From: CAISIP01 sp039934375
Lineage (GTDB): Bacteria; Pseudomonadota; Gammaproteobacteria; Burkholderiales; Burkholderiaceae_C
DNA length: 23,122 nt
Assembly (NCBI GenBank): GCA_039934375.1
Contig: JBDTMH010000047.1
Location: forward strand, 1 to 23,122
Reading direction: 5' to 3'
The notes below the pieces were generated by a model. It searched no databases. It worked only from the letters and a program-made list of their open reading frames with translations, and had not been told where the DNA came from. Shown in pieces: positions 1 through 7,292 of the stretch. The position numbers were made by a program, and so were the translations under genes. Numbering within the stretch: position 1 is the stretch's first letter; every line of letters starts with the position of its first letter.

Positions 1-164
1 CGTGCCTTGATCGGGCCAGGCCTTTCGCTGACCAGGATGGCTTTGAACGGAGCCAAGGGTTGCATTCGATCGGCGACGGTGAACACCTCGAAGGGGCCAG
101 CAAAGTCGAGCACTTCGACATCGTCGAAAACAAAAATGCCGATGAGGCGCTGTTTGGAAGTCAT
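1..164 (-). CDS. DJ-1/PfpI family protein, N-terminal part (cut by window start)
   Basis: Only the first 54 codons are in the window; the rest lies beyond position 1. The start is the ATG at 164-162, five bases after the stop of the upstream membrane-protein gene, so the two are probably co-transcribed and translationally coupled. The N-terminus reads MTSKQRLIGIFVFDDVEV and continues LDFAGPFEVFTVADRM. This is the typical first beta-alpha unit of DJ-1/PfpI (ThiJ, GlxA-like amidotransferase-fold) proteins, where the acidic residue of the 'LDFxGPxE' stretch sits near the nucleophile-elbow cysteine site. The cysteine itself is outside the window. Family members include isonitrile hydratases, glyoxalase/chaperone-like proteins and the sensor half of GlxA AraC-type regulators, so the exact activity cannot be told from this part. 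It is the last visible gene of a four-gene minus-strand operon. Confidence 0.85.
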   Translation of the reverse strand, partial: MTSKQRLIGIFVFDDVEVLDFAGPFEVFTVADRMQPLAPFKAILVSERPGPIKA

Positions 165-169
165 GGTAT

Positions 170-571
170 TCAGTGATGCGTGTGTGGAAGAAGGCGCCGA
201 AGACGCAGCAGTACGAGGCCGCCGAGGACCACGTCGAAGGCCATGCAAAATCCCGGCCACCACCTGGGAACCCCCGCGTTGGCAATGATGTGCGGGTGGA
301 GCAGGTCGAATATGCCATGCCCCACGAGAGCGACGACGACGTACTCCAGCCGGGTCTTGAAACCCAGCACGGCCAGCAGCAGAAACGCGAACCCTGCCAC
401 AGACTCAGGCAGCAGCGCATGGTAGTCGGATCCCATCGCGGCGAAGAGCACGTAGTAGGAAGCAACTACGATCGCGACCGTTGGATAAAACGCGCGCTCG
501 TCGGCGAGGCCGGTGATCCCTGCGAATGCAATGAGCGCCAAGGCGAGTGTGATTCCGATCAGGTATTCCAT
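170..571 (-). CDS. small multi-pass membrane protein with conserved-looking histidines
   Basis: A 133-residue protein with about four predicted membrane segments (residues ~3-22, 30-46, 58-76 and 108-125), hence an inner-membrane protein. Polar residues cluster in the loop after segment 3: H85, D89, H92 and H94 in the motif HGIFDLLHPH, followed by WWPGFC around 104-109, and the C-terminus ends HTHH. Such a His/Asp cluster at a membrane face could bind a metal or haem-like ligand, but that is inference. The start ATG at 571 is preceded by AAAGAG at a suitable distance. The gene lies 25 bp downstream of the small lipoprotein gene and 5 bp upstream of the DJ-1/PfpI gene. I do not recognise a characterised family and assign no function. 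Confidence 0.75.
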   Translation of the reverse strand: MEYLIGITLALALIAFAGITGLADERAFYPTVAIVVASYYVLFAAMGSDYHALLPESVAGFAFLLLAVLGFKTRLEYVVVALVGHGIFDLLHPHIIANAGVPRWWPGFCMAFDVVLGGLVLLRLRRLLPHTHH

Positions 572-596
572 GGTGCTCTTTCAAGGTTGAGGATCA

Positions 597-803
597 CTAC
601 TGTCCGGTTAAATGAGCCGTGACATGCCTGAGAGTAAGCATTGGCGCGGGTTTGCGGACGCTTTCATTTGGTGCCGATTTGGCCACTTCGTATTTGTGCT
701 GGACTGTCGGTCGTGACAGTGACTGGTCCAGGTCGGTCGGAGTTGTCATGCATGATGACAACTGCAGGGCCAGGCACAAGGGGAGAACGAATCTGGAAAA
801 CAT
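597..803 (-). CDS. putative small lipoprotein
   Basis: A 68-residue product with a clear lipoprotein signal: MFSRF, a hydrophobic stretch to residue 15, then the lipobox L15-S16-S17-C18. Residue +2 is methionine, not aspartate, which by the usual rule suggests outer-membrane sorting. The mature part of about 51 residues is hydrophilic, has no further cysteines and shows no domain I recognise. The ATG at 803 has only a weak ribosome-binding site. It sits 11 bp after the DUF3703 stop and 25 bp before the membrane-protein start, in the same direction, which supports membership of the operon. The main doubt is its short length and weak start; the lipobox and position are the evidence that it is real. 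Confidence 0.55.
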   Translation of the reverse strand: MFSRFVLPLCLALQLSSCMTTPTDLDQSLSRPTVQHKYEVAKSAPNESVRKPAPMLTLRHVTAHLTGQ

Positions 804-814
804 GGCTTTGGCTG

Positions 815-1174
815 CTACTGGTACGCTGAATTGATGAGGCGCTGCAGATCGGGCGGAATCGGCATGCGTTGCAACCCGCTGACGTTGGAGCCGCCGGTAT
901 TACCCTGTGGAACCCAACCTGGCCAGGTGAACACGGCCGCAGCAGCCGCGCGCCAGATTTGGCCGATCGCTTCACCAACATCGTGGCGGCCCTTTGCCCA
1001 CCAGAACATCTGCCAATGCACACGCACGTGTAGAACGGTCGCCGCCTGGCCCATCACGTGTGCGCGCTCCAGATGCCTGAAAGCGCGTTCGGCATCACCG
1101 GCAGCATTCGCGCGGTGGGCAGCGTCGAACTCGGCTTGAACGCTGGGGCGGATACGACGTGCGAATCTATACAT
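815..1174 (-). CDS. DUF3703 domain protein
   Basis: A 119-residue protein starting at the ATG at 1174, which has a strong Shine-Dalgarno AAGGAG eight bases upstream. A longer open frame runs upstream to 1435 but crosses the AraC promoter and start, so it is rejected. The sequence matches the DUF3703 pattern throughout: an N-terminal helix (RRIRPSVQAEFDAAHRA), then AFRHLERAHVMGQ (~37-49), HVRVHWQMFWW (~55-65), and the closing GNTGGSNVSGLQRMPIP (~93-109). DUF3703 proteins are soluble, helical and TPR-like in look, with unknown function. This is the first gene of the minus-strand operon, and its promoter must lie in the 99-bp gap shared with the divergent AraC regulator, which is the likeliest controller. 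Confidence 0.9.
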   Translation of the reverse strand: MYRFARRIRPSVQAEFDAAHRANAAGDAERAFRHLERAHVMGQAATVLHVRVHWQMFWWAKGRHDVGEAIGQIWRAAAAAVFTWPGWVPQGNTGGSNVSGLQRMPIPPDLQRLINSAYQ

Positions 1175-1273
1175 GTTCTGGCTCCTTGGGCGGCGGGTAG
1201 GTTCAGGATGGTATTCTTCCGCTGGGCTCTCGACTTGACTTGAACGTAGCGGCTGATCTCCAAGGGGGCACAC
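1175..1273. promoter_or_regulatory. divergent promoter region between DUF3703 operon and AraC gene
   Basis: The 99-bp gap holds the start signals of both directions: AAGGAG for the minus gene at about 1182-1187 and AAGGGGG at 1262-1268 for the plus gene. I see no convincing -35/-10 pair by eye. Its role as the regulatory interval is inferred from the head-to-head gene arrangement. Confidence 0.5.
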
Positions 1274-2101
1274 GTGACGGGCAACAAACTTGACACAATG
1301 GCGCCGGTCCAACCGGAACGAGGCAAAGCGAGCCGAACCATCAAGGCAACCGGCCACATCTACTTCTGGCAGGGTGGGAGCCTTTGGATTGGCAAGGGCC
1401 ACGGCCTGTCGCAGTGGCACGCCCACCACGCCCACCAGCTTGCGCTTTCACTAGACGGCACATTTCGCTTCCGAAACGACAGAGGCGGTGCTTGGACGCA
1501 GTTCGATGCGGCCTTCGTGCCATCACGCTATCCACACGAGTTCGCTCTCGAGGGCGCAACCGTGGCGCATCTTTTTGTCGAACCCGAAAGCGCCGACGGA
1601 CGCGCCTTGTCGCAGCGTTATGGAGTGTTGGGAATATCAGCCCTGCCTTCACCCAAGGCGCGCGAGTCCGCCTCAATGCTGCTGAGCGCCTTGCAGGGGC
1701 AAGCAGATGCAGAAACCATGCGGGCCGCAGGCCGTCAGGCGCTTGCGGGTCTCGCAGATATAAGCGGAGAATCGATCGCCACCAAGCTGGTCGACCCGAG
1801 AGTCGCGCGTGCCCTGGAGTACATCCGGCTTCGGGTCCATGCGCCAGTTTCACTTGCCGACGCATCCGCAGCCGCAACTTTGTCGCCGAGTCGCTTTAGA
1901 CACCTGTTCGTCGAGGAGACGGGAACGTCCTTTCGGTCTTATTTGCTATGGCTTCGGATCAACGTGGCGATCGACGCTGCGATGGCAGGAGCCACATGGA
2001 CGAATGCGGCACATGACGCAGGATTTGCAGATTCGGCCCATTTGAGCCGAACCCACAAGCGCATGTTCGGCATGGAACCGACGGCCATTCGCCAACCATA
2101 A
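1274..2101 (+). CDS. AraC family transcriptional regulator
   Basis: A 275-residue regulator. The N-terminal half (about 25-110) looks like the cupin sensor of small AraC proteins, with a His-rich strand WHAHHAHQ at 48-55 and FVPSRYPHEF at 81-90. The C-terminal half (about 175-271) is a double helix-turn-helix domain: VSLADASAAATLSPSRFRHLF (~192-212) is the first HTH, and the second ends with AGFADSAHLSRTHKRMFGMEPT (~249-270), a close fit to the AraC signature. I chose the GTG at 1274 because AAGGGGG lies six bases upstream; the next in-frame ATG (1298) has no ribosome-binding site. It is divergent from the DUF3703 operon and is the obvious candidate to regulate it. The effector is unknown; the histidines suggest a metal or small polar ligand, which is only a guess. 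Confidence 0.93.
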   Translation: MTGNKLDTMAPVQPERGKASRTIKATGHIYFWQGGSLWIGKGHGLSQWHAHHAHQLALSLDGTFRFRNDRGGAWTQFDAAFVPSRYPHEFALEGATVAHLFVEPESADGRALSQRYGVLGISALPSPKARESASMLLSALQGQADAETMRAAGRQALAGLADISGESIATKLVDPRVARALEYIRLRVHAPVSLADASAAATLSPSRFRHLFVEETGTSFRSYLLWLRINVAIDAAMAGATWTNAAHDAGFADSAHLSRTHKRMFGMEPTAIRQP

Positions 2102-2376
2102 ATGGCCGTGAACGACCAGGAGTTGCCATAGAGCAGTGGGTCGCAGACAGCCGGAAGTCCCGCATCCGAGCCATCAGCGACAGTTGTGGCGGCAGACCCT
2201 TTGACGCAGAGTCGACGGTTGTGGGGTCGCTATTGCGGCTGCTGGGTGATCCCAACTCATCGGGCTTGCGATGGTCAGTCGGCCTGCGTCGTGCGCGTCG
2301 CTCGCACGCAGGCCAAATAGCTGGAGCATGGACACCATCGTTCGTGCAGCGTCCCCGCAAAGATCGTAGTGGCGGC
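2102..2376. other. intergenic region between convergent AraC and LysR genes
   Basis: This 275-bp stretch separates two genes that end facing each other. Apart from the long-armed inverted repeat listed at 2281-2314 I see no gene, and no frame in it gives a recognisable protein. Confidence 0.5.
2281..2314. terminator. candidate bidirectional transcription terminator stem
   Basis: GGCCTGCGT (2281-2289) and ACGCAGGCC (2306-2314) form a perfect 9-bp GC-rich stem around a 16-base loop. It lies between the convergent AraC and LysR genes, where a two-way terminator is expected. There is no T-run on either side, so intrinsic termination is unproven. Confidence 0.35.
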
Positions 2377-3267
2377 TCAGCCATCTGCCAGCGCCGCTGG
2401 GATCGCTTCGGTCAGAAAGTCGTACACCCTTCGTACCAGCCGATTGCCACGGATCTCGCGGTGCACCGCCAACCAGCAAGGCAGCGATGGGATGCCCAGC
2501 TGCGGCAACAATGCGACCACGCCAGGCCAGTGGCGAATGTTGTAGCCCGCCACAAAACCGATGCCCGCACCCGTTGCCACCAGCTGTCCATAGGCCACCT
2601 GGTCGTCGGTGCGCAGCGCAAAGCTCTCGCGCTGCAACGACAGGCCCTGTTTGGTAAAGCCGCGCACGATGGTTTCGTCGCGGTCGTAGCCGATGAGTCG
2701 ATGGGCCAGCAGATCCTGCGCCCGGCGCGGTGTGCCGGCGCGGTCCAGATAGCGTTGGTGCGCTGCGGCAACAATCTCGACTTCGGCCAGCTTGCGCGCC
2801 ACCAAAGAGCCCTGCTGAGGGCGCACCATGCGCACGGCGATATCGGCCTCGCGGCGCAGCAGGTTGGTCAGCTGGTTGCTGGCCACCAATTCAACTGCAA
2901 TGCCCGGCTCGGTCTGCTGCAGCCGTGCCAGCAGCGGTGGCAGCAGCCATGTGGCCGCCACCTGGCTGGCGCTGATGCGTACGGTGCCGGTGGTAGCGTC
3001 GCGGCTCTTGGCCAGGCTGCGCGCCAAGGCAGTGGCGCCGTCTTCCATCTGCCGCGCGGCCTCGGCAATGGCCAACCCGGCGGCGGTGGGTATGACGCCA
3101 CGACCGGTGCGCTCGAACAGGGGCGCACCAAGCTGCAGCTCGAGTTCGGCGATGTGCCGCGAAAGCGTGGGCTGTTGCGCCTGCAGACGCCGCGCAGCAC
3201 CCATCAGGCTGCCGGCGTCGAGCACGGCCACGAAGCTCTTCACGAGCGCCCAGTCGAAGTTGTCCAT
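2377..3267 (-). CDS. LysR family transcriptional regulator
   Basis: A 296-residue LysR-type regulator. Residues ~1-62 are the winged HTH: MDNFDWALVKSFVAVLDAGS, then AARRLQAQQPTLSRHIAELE, then LGAPLFERTGRGVIPTAAG. A helical linker follows, then an effector-binding domain from about residue 90 (TVRISASQVAATWLLPPLL) to the end. I chose the ATG at 3267 because the protein then begins as most LysR proteins do; in-frame ATGs at 3282 and 3303 would add 5 or 12 residues and have no better ribosome-binding site. It is divergent from the SDR-like gene at 3380, the classical LysR arrangement in which the regulator controls its neighbour and itself from the shared gap. The effector is unknown. Confidence 0.93.
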   Translation of the reverse strand: MDNFDWALVKSFVAVLDAGSLMGAARRLQAQQPTLSRHIAELELQLGAPLFERTGRGVIPTAAGLAIAEAARQMEDGATALARSLAKSRDATTGTVRISASQVAATWLLPPLLARLQQTEPGIAVELVASNQLTNLLRREADIAVRMVRPQQGSLVARKLAEVEIVAAAHQRYLDRAGTPRRAQDLLAHRLIGYDRDETIVRGFTKQGLSLQRESFALRTDDQVAYGQLVATGAGIGFVAGYNIRHWPGVVALLPQLGIPSLPCWLAVHREIRGNRLVRRVYDFLTEAIPAALADG

Positions 3268-3332
3268 GCCCGTTGATGCCATGCACAAGTGTATAGCTCC
3301 CATGCGTAGCCAGGCAGTTGTCAGCTGGGTCG

Positions 3333-3349
3333 GTGAGACCGAGACTCAC
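3333..3349. promoter_or_regulatory. candidate LysR operator (inverted repeat)
   Basis: GTGAGACCGAGACTCAC is an interrupted palindrome with arms GTGAG and CTCAC and a 7-base spacer. It lies inside the 112-bp gap between the divergent LysR and SDR genes, 31 bp upstream of the SDR start. The size and position fit a LysR binding box; the assignment is inference. Confidence 0.45.
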
Positions 3350-3379
3350 GTCATTGCACTCCACCAAGGCCACATCACC

Positions 3380-4378
3380 ATGACCACTGCCGCCCGACCC
3401 ACCGTTCTCATCCTCGGCGCCAACGGCCGCCTTGGCCTGGCCGCCGCACAGGCGTTCGACGCAGCAGGTTGGAGGGTGCTGGCGCAGGTGCGCCGCGCCG
3501 CAGTGGTCGGCATGCCGGCGCGGGCGCGGCTGGTACGCGCGCCGGTGAACGATCTGCAGGCCCTGAGCGCACAAGCCGCAGGCGCTCAGGTGGTGCTGCA
3601 CGGCCTGAACCCTCCGTACACTCGCTGGGCCAGCGAAGCGCTGCCGCTGGCAAAAGCCGGTATGGACCTGGCACAACAGCTTGGCGCCCGCTTCATGCTG
3701 CCAGGAAACGTCTATAACTTCGGCACGCACATGCCGGCGCTGCTGCGCCCCGACACGCCTCAGCTGGCCGATACGCGTAAAGGCCGCATCCGCGTGGCCA
3801 TGGAGGCCGAGATGCAGCGCCGCTGTGCCGCGGGCATGTTGCGCGCGACGGTATTGCGCGCCGGGGACTTCTTTGGCGCCGGTACGGGCAGCTGGTTCGA
3901 CCTGGTCATCGCCAAGGGCATCGGCTCGGGCAGGCTGGTCTACCCAGGCCCGCTGGACCTGGCCCATCCATGGGCCTACCTGCCCGATCTGGCGCAGGGC
4001 TTCGTTGCCGCGGCACAGGCCGAAGGGCTGCCGTCTTTCGCCAACCTGCACTTTGCCGGCCACACACTGACCGGACACGAGTTTCTCGCGGCGCTCGAAA
4101 ACGCGGCCAATTCCCTGGGCATGGTCCGGCCAGCCGGCTTCAAGCGGGGCGGCATGCCGTGGGGTTTGATTCGCGCCGGCGGTTTGGTGATTCCGATCTG
4201 GCGCGAACTGGCCGAGATGGCCTATCTGTGGCGGCTGCCCCATGCGCTGGACGGTTCCTCCATGGAACCGCTGGCGCTGCCCGCGGCCACCCCCATCGAT
4301 GCCGCCCTGCGCGCATCACTGTGTGCACTGGGCCGCGACCATGTTGCTGCGGCGCCGACTGCCGCGGCGGCTGGTTAG
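3380..4378 (+). CDS. NAD(P)-binding atypical SDR / NmrA-like epimerase-family protein
   Basis: A 332-residue Rossmann-fold protein. The nucleotide-binding motif GANGRLG is at residues 13-19, right after a hydrophobic first strand (TVLILGANG), as in extended and atypical short-chain dehydrogenases. A NVYNFG segment (~112-117) is where many epimerase-like proteins carry the active-site tyrosine, but the classic YxxxK spacing is not evident, which points to the atypical group. A DFFG stretch (~169-172), as in many epimerase-fold proteins, precedes the substrate-binding C-terminal half. The start at 3380 has AAGG about 12 bases upstream; a longer open frame to 2828 is antisense to the LysR gene and rejected. 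It is divergent from that LysR and probably its target. Substrate unknown. Confidence 0.85.
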   Translation: MTTAARPTVLILGANGRLGLAAAQAFDAAGWRVLAQVRRAAVVGMPARARLVRAPVNDLQALSAQAAGAQVVLHGLNPPYTRWASEALPLAKAGMDLAQQLGARFMLPGNVYNFGTHMPALLRPDTPQLADTRKGRIRVAMEAEMQRRCAAGMLRATVLRAGDFFGAGTGSWFDLVIAKGIGSGRLVYPGPLDLAHPWAYLPDLAQGFVAAAQAEGLPSFANLHFAGHTLTGHEFLAALENAANSLGMVRPAGFKRGGMPWGLIRAGGLVIPIWRELAEMAYLWRLPHALDGSSMEPLALPAATPIDAALRASLCALGRDHVAAAPTAAAAG

Positions 4379-4751
4379 TACCGGGCCGACAGCCTGATCT
4401 GTTCTTGATTCATTCACGGAAGGAGCACTGTCAGGGCTTCCATCACCAACTCTAAAACACCTCGCGCCACCGCCACTGCTGCACCCGAGAAAAACGCGTC
4501 GCACGGCCTCGGCGCCCTGCCCATAGTTCTCCCCGGTCAAGGTTGACGGTACAGCGACCTGCGGGTCAGGCCAGATGAGTGACTGAAAAACTACCGGCAG
4601 CGAAGGCCTGGACGTGGCGGTCGACACGCAAGCGAGAGCAACTGTTGCAGGCCGACTGGCATCTCTCGATAAGCTCGACCGAAAGGAACGTGGTTGACGC
4701 AACAGGGCCAGGCAGGAGTAATATTCCGTCATCCGCCTTGAGGGTTTCCCC
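4379..4751. other. intergenic region with a possible decayed small gene
   Basis: This 373-bp gap lies between the SDR gene and the ABC_sub_bind gene. Its left half contains a strong ribosome-binding site followed by a reading frame with no start codon (listed separately). The right half (about 4550-4751) shows nothing recognisable except GAGGG just upstream of the next start. Confidence 0.45.
4418..4546 (+). pseudogene. possible small-gene remnant with lost start codon
   Basis: GGAAGGAG (4418-4425) is a near-ideal ribosome-binding site, and seven bases later, where ATG should be, the sequence is AGG (4433-4435). From there an open frame of 37 codons runs to TGA at 4544. It begins with small and polar residues (ASITNSKTPRATATAAPEKN) and ends GLGALPIVLPGQG. 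This looks like a gene that lost its ATG by one substitution, possibly also shortened. I do not recognise the family, and the frame may be fortuitous. Confidence 0.3.
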
Positions 4752-5735
4752 ATGCGCCGAGTTCAGCGTAGGTTGGTCTTGATTGCAGCTGCTTCGACTC
4801 TCTCGGGCCCCGGCGACGCTTGGTCGCAAAAATCGGGTGGGCTTAGGCGAGTTGGGTGGCTAGTTGATTCAACGCGCGAAAGCGTCGCAACTGAAATGGG
4901 AGTGTTCGTTTCGCGGTTGCGCGAACTCGGAAATGTTCCCGGACAAACGCTAGAAATCGTTTCCCGTTTTTCCGACGGCGTGCCGGCCCGCCTTCCAGAA
5001 CTGGCGCGTCAACTCATTGAAGCGCGCGTCGAAGTGGTTTTCGCCCCGAGTGGGCCAGCGGCGGGCGCGTTGCAGCAACTCTCACATCAGGTCGCGATCG
5101 TTTTTGTGGCCGGTGACCCGGTCCGCGCCGGTCTGGTTGCAAGCCTGGCGCGGCCCGGGCGAAACGCCACGGGTTTCACCCGAGGGGCCGAATCCATCGC
5201 CGCCAAGCGCATGGAAATCCTGTTGGACGCGTTTCCTTCAATCAAGAGAGTCGGCGTGCTGTCGGATTCCAGATCCGATGATGAGCGCGAGCTTTCGATC
5301 ATCGAGGGTGCCGCAAGACAGCTCAAGGTCGAATTGATCCTGCAGCAGGCGGGCAGTCTCGACCAATACGTTGCGGCGGTCGCGCGGCTGCATGCTGCCG
5401 GTGTCAATGGCTACTACGTTATTTTCACGGGGTCTAGCTTTGCGATCAGGCGTGAACTTGCGGCCGCCATCAGTAGGACCCGGTTGCCGGCGATTTACGG
5501 TCTGGGTCGATTCGCCGACGATGGGGGGTTGATGGCTTACTCCTGGCGAACGCCGAACGTCGCGGTCAAGGCGGCGGAAATTGTTGACCGGATTCTTCAC
5601 GGTGCCAGGCCTTCCGAGATCCCGGTGCAGGAGCCAACCATCATCGAGTTGGTCGTCAACTTGGCGACCGCGCGTGAACAGGCACTGGCAATTCGGCCAT
5701 CGATCCTTCAGCGTGCAGATCGACTGATTGAATAG
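4752..5735 (+). CDS. ABC-type uncharacterised transporter, periplasmic binding protein (ABC_sub_bind family)
   Basis: A 327-residue exported protein of the ABC_sub_bind (PF04392 / COG2984) type. The basic N-terminus MRRVQRRL plus a hydrophobic stretch to about residue 26 is a signal peptide. The mature part starts with a strand typical of the family (LRRVGWLVDS) and contains FVSRLRELG (~52-60), VEVVFAPSGPAA (~93-104), the hinge-like VFVAGDPVRAGLVASLARPG (~117-136), NATGFT (~138-143) and KRMEILLDAFPSIKRVGVL (~151-169). The end, REQALAIRPSILQRADRLIE, is also characteristic. Family members bind small ligands in the periplasm, and many occur in betaproteobacteria without permease or ATPase genes; that is the case here too. 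The ATG at 4752 follows GAGGG with an eight-base gap. The ligand cannot be inferred. Confidence 0.9.
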   Translation: MRRVQRRLVLIAAASTLSGPGDAWSQKSGGLRRVGWLVDSTRESVATEMGVFVSRLRELGNVPGQTLEIVSRFSDGVPARLPELARQLIEARVEVVFAPSGPAAGALQQLSHQVAIVFVAGDPVRAGLVASLARPGRNATGFTRGAESIAAKRMEILLDAFPSIKRVGVLSDSRSDDERELSIIEGAARQLKVELILQQAGSLDQYVAAVARLHAAGVNGYYVIFTGSSFAIRRELAAAISRTRLPAIYGLGRFADDGGLMAYSWRTPNVAVKAAEIVDRILHGARPSEIPVQEPTIIELVVNLATAREQALAIRPSILQRADRLIE

Positions 5736-6114
5736 CAGTTGTTTCAAGCCGACATGCGGCTCTGGGAATGAGTTTTTCAAACGGCATGTTTTCGGCCCCA
5801 CTTGGACTGGCTCGCCCGCAAAGGGGTGGTGCGTCTGGGACGTTTAGGGGGAAGGTTAGGCCTGGCCGAACGCACTGAGCAGCCGCAGCAGTTTCGGCGG
5901 CGCCGCAGGTCCCAACGAGGCACCAGGAAACCACCGGTGATCGGCGTCGACGCTGCGGATCGCAGTCCCGAGTCGTGCACCCATGTCGGCGCAGAGATTC
6001 GCCAGTCCGATGGACGGACCAAAGATCCTTCGAGTCCCAGTGAAACTTTTCCTTCTGTCCTACGACAAGCCCCGAGTCGACCCATTAACATTGATCAATT
6101 TTGGGGGATCGGCA
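5736..6114. other. intergenic region upstream of the FIST gene
   Basis: This 379-bp region holds no gene I can support. A frame open from 5983 joins the FIST gene in phase, but its codons before 6115 do not look like FIST sequence. An AT-rich patch containing TTGATCAA near 6091-6098 lies just upstream of the ribosome-binding site and could be part of a promoter; I see no clear -35/-10 pair. Confidence 0.4.
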
Positions 6115-7281
6115 ATGAACAAAGTCCACAACAGCATGACCAGCCATTCGGACAGCGTCGCGGCCGGCCGGGAGCTTGGTCAGGAGTTCCGGCGCGCTTT
6201 CGGCGGCGACTCTGCGGACGCCGTCGTTGTATTTGCGTCGGCGAACCACGATTTCGCCGCGCTGCTGGGCACGCTGGCCGACGAAACCGGCACAGAAATG
6301 ATTGCCGGCGCATCGTCGGCAGGCGAATTCACCCACACCGGGCGCGGCGAAGGCAGTGTCTCGGCGATGGCGTTGCGCTCGGACGAGATGCAATTTTCAC
6401 TTGGTGTCGGGCGTGACATTGGCGCCAACCCCGCTGCGGCGGCGGCCTCGATCGTGTCCGGATTCCGGGGAATCACGCAGAACTGGAAGCACCATCGCTC
6501 CGCCCTTGTCATGGCCGACGCGCTCGCAGGCCATAGCGACGCGCTGGTCGAGGAACTGACGCTGGCCACCGGCGGCAACTACCGCTTTTTCGGTGGTGGC
6601 GCCGGTGACGACGGTCGTTTCTCCAAGACCCATGTGTTCGCCGGGCGCGAGGCGTTCTCCGGCGGTGCGGTCGCGCTGGAGATCCTGTCGAATAAGCCGG
6701 TCGGCATCGGCGTCGCCCACGGTTGGGAGCCTACCGGTGCCCCGTTGCGCTGCACGGAAGCCCATGGCGCGACTCTCGTCGGCCTCAATGGCGCCCCGGC
6801 GGTCGATGTCTTCAAGGACCACGCCCAAAGGACCGGACAGCCGTTTGACGTCAAGGACCCGCTGCCGTTCTTTCTGCACAATGTGCTTGGCATCAAGGCG
6901 CCAGAAGGTTACCGGCTTCGTGTGCCGCTGGCGATCGGGCCAAACGGCGAGATCGAATGCGCAGCCGCGGTGCCCGAAGGTGCCCTCGTGCACGTGATGC
7001 AGACGAACAACCAGAGCGCTGTCTTGGCGGCGCGGCAGGCGACGCGCGCTGCGCTAGCCGCGCTGGACGGGTTGTCACCCGCCGGCGCCTTTGTGTTCGA
7101 CTGCGTCGCGACGCGGCTGCGTCTGGGGCGTGCCTTCGAGGATGAACTTGCCGCCTGTGCCTCGATGCTTGGCCCCGGCGGGTTCGTCGGCTGCAACACC
7201 TACGGCCAGATCGCCCGTTCGGAAGGCCAGTTCGGCGGTTTCCACAACTGCACTGCCGTTGTCTGTGCTTTGCCACAGTAA
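6115..7281 (+). CDS. FIST domain sensory protein (FIST_N + FIST_C)
   Basis: A 388-residue soluble protein of the FIST family, a ligand-sensing domain usually linked to signal transduction. The N-terminal FIST domain covers about residues 35-235: DAVVVFASANHDF (~35-47), GTEMIAGASSAGEF (~59-72) and the later GGGAGDDGRFSKTHVF segment. The FIST_C part (~236-380) ends with the strong signature GCNTYGQIARSEGQFGGFHN and a short hydrophobic tail. The start chosen is the ATG at 6115, because GGGGGA lies six bases upstream; starting at 5983 would add 44 residues of unlike sequence. There is no signal peptide or membrane segment, so it is cytoplasmic. It is 11 bp upstream of the hybrid kinase and in the same direction, so the two almost certainly form one signalling operon, with FIST as the sensor. 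Ligand unknown; amino-acid-like ligands have been proposed for the family. Confidence 0.93.
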   Translation: MNKVHNSMTSHSDSVAAGRELGQEFRRAFGGDSADAVVVFASANHDFAALLGTLADETGTEMIAGASSAGEFTHTGRGEGSVSAMALRSDEMQFSLGVGRDIGANPAAAAASIVSGFRGITQNWKHHRSALVMADALAGHSDALVEELTLATGGNYRFFGGGAGDDGRFSKTHVFAGREAFSGGAVALEILSNKPVGIGVAHGWEPTGAPLRCTEAHGATLVGLNGAPAVDVFKDHAQRTGQPFDVKDPLPFFLHNVLGIKAPEGYRLRVPLAIGPNGEIECAAAVPEGALVHVMQTNNQSAVLAARQATRAALAALDGLSPAGAFVFDCVATRLRLGRAFEDELAACASMLGPGGFVGCNTYGQIARSEGQFGGFHNCTAVVCALPQ

Positions 7282-7292
7282 CGCAAGTCCCC

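Noticed and set aside
1175..1435. Long N-terminal extension of the DUF3703 gene
   Set aside because: It would overlap the start of the AraC gene and has no family match; AAGGAG points to the ATG at 1174.
2828..3379. In-frame upstream extension of the SDR-like gene
   Set aside because: The added residues are antisense to the LysR coding region, and the Rossmann motif sits properly only with the start at 3380.
2891..4243. A 450-codon minus-strand open frame
   Set aside because: It overlaps both the LysR gene and the SDR-like gene in other frames, with low-complexity Arg/Ala/His composition. No start signal or domain is seen.
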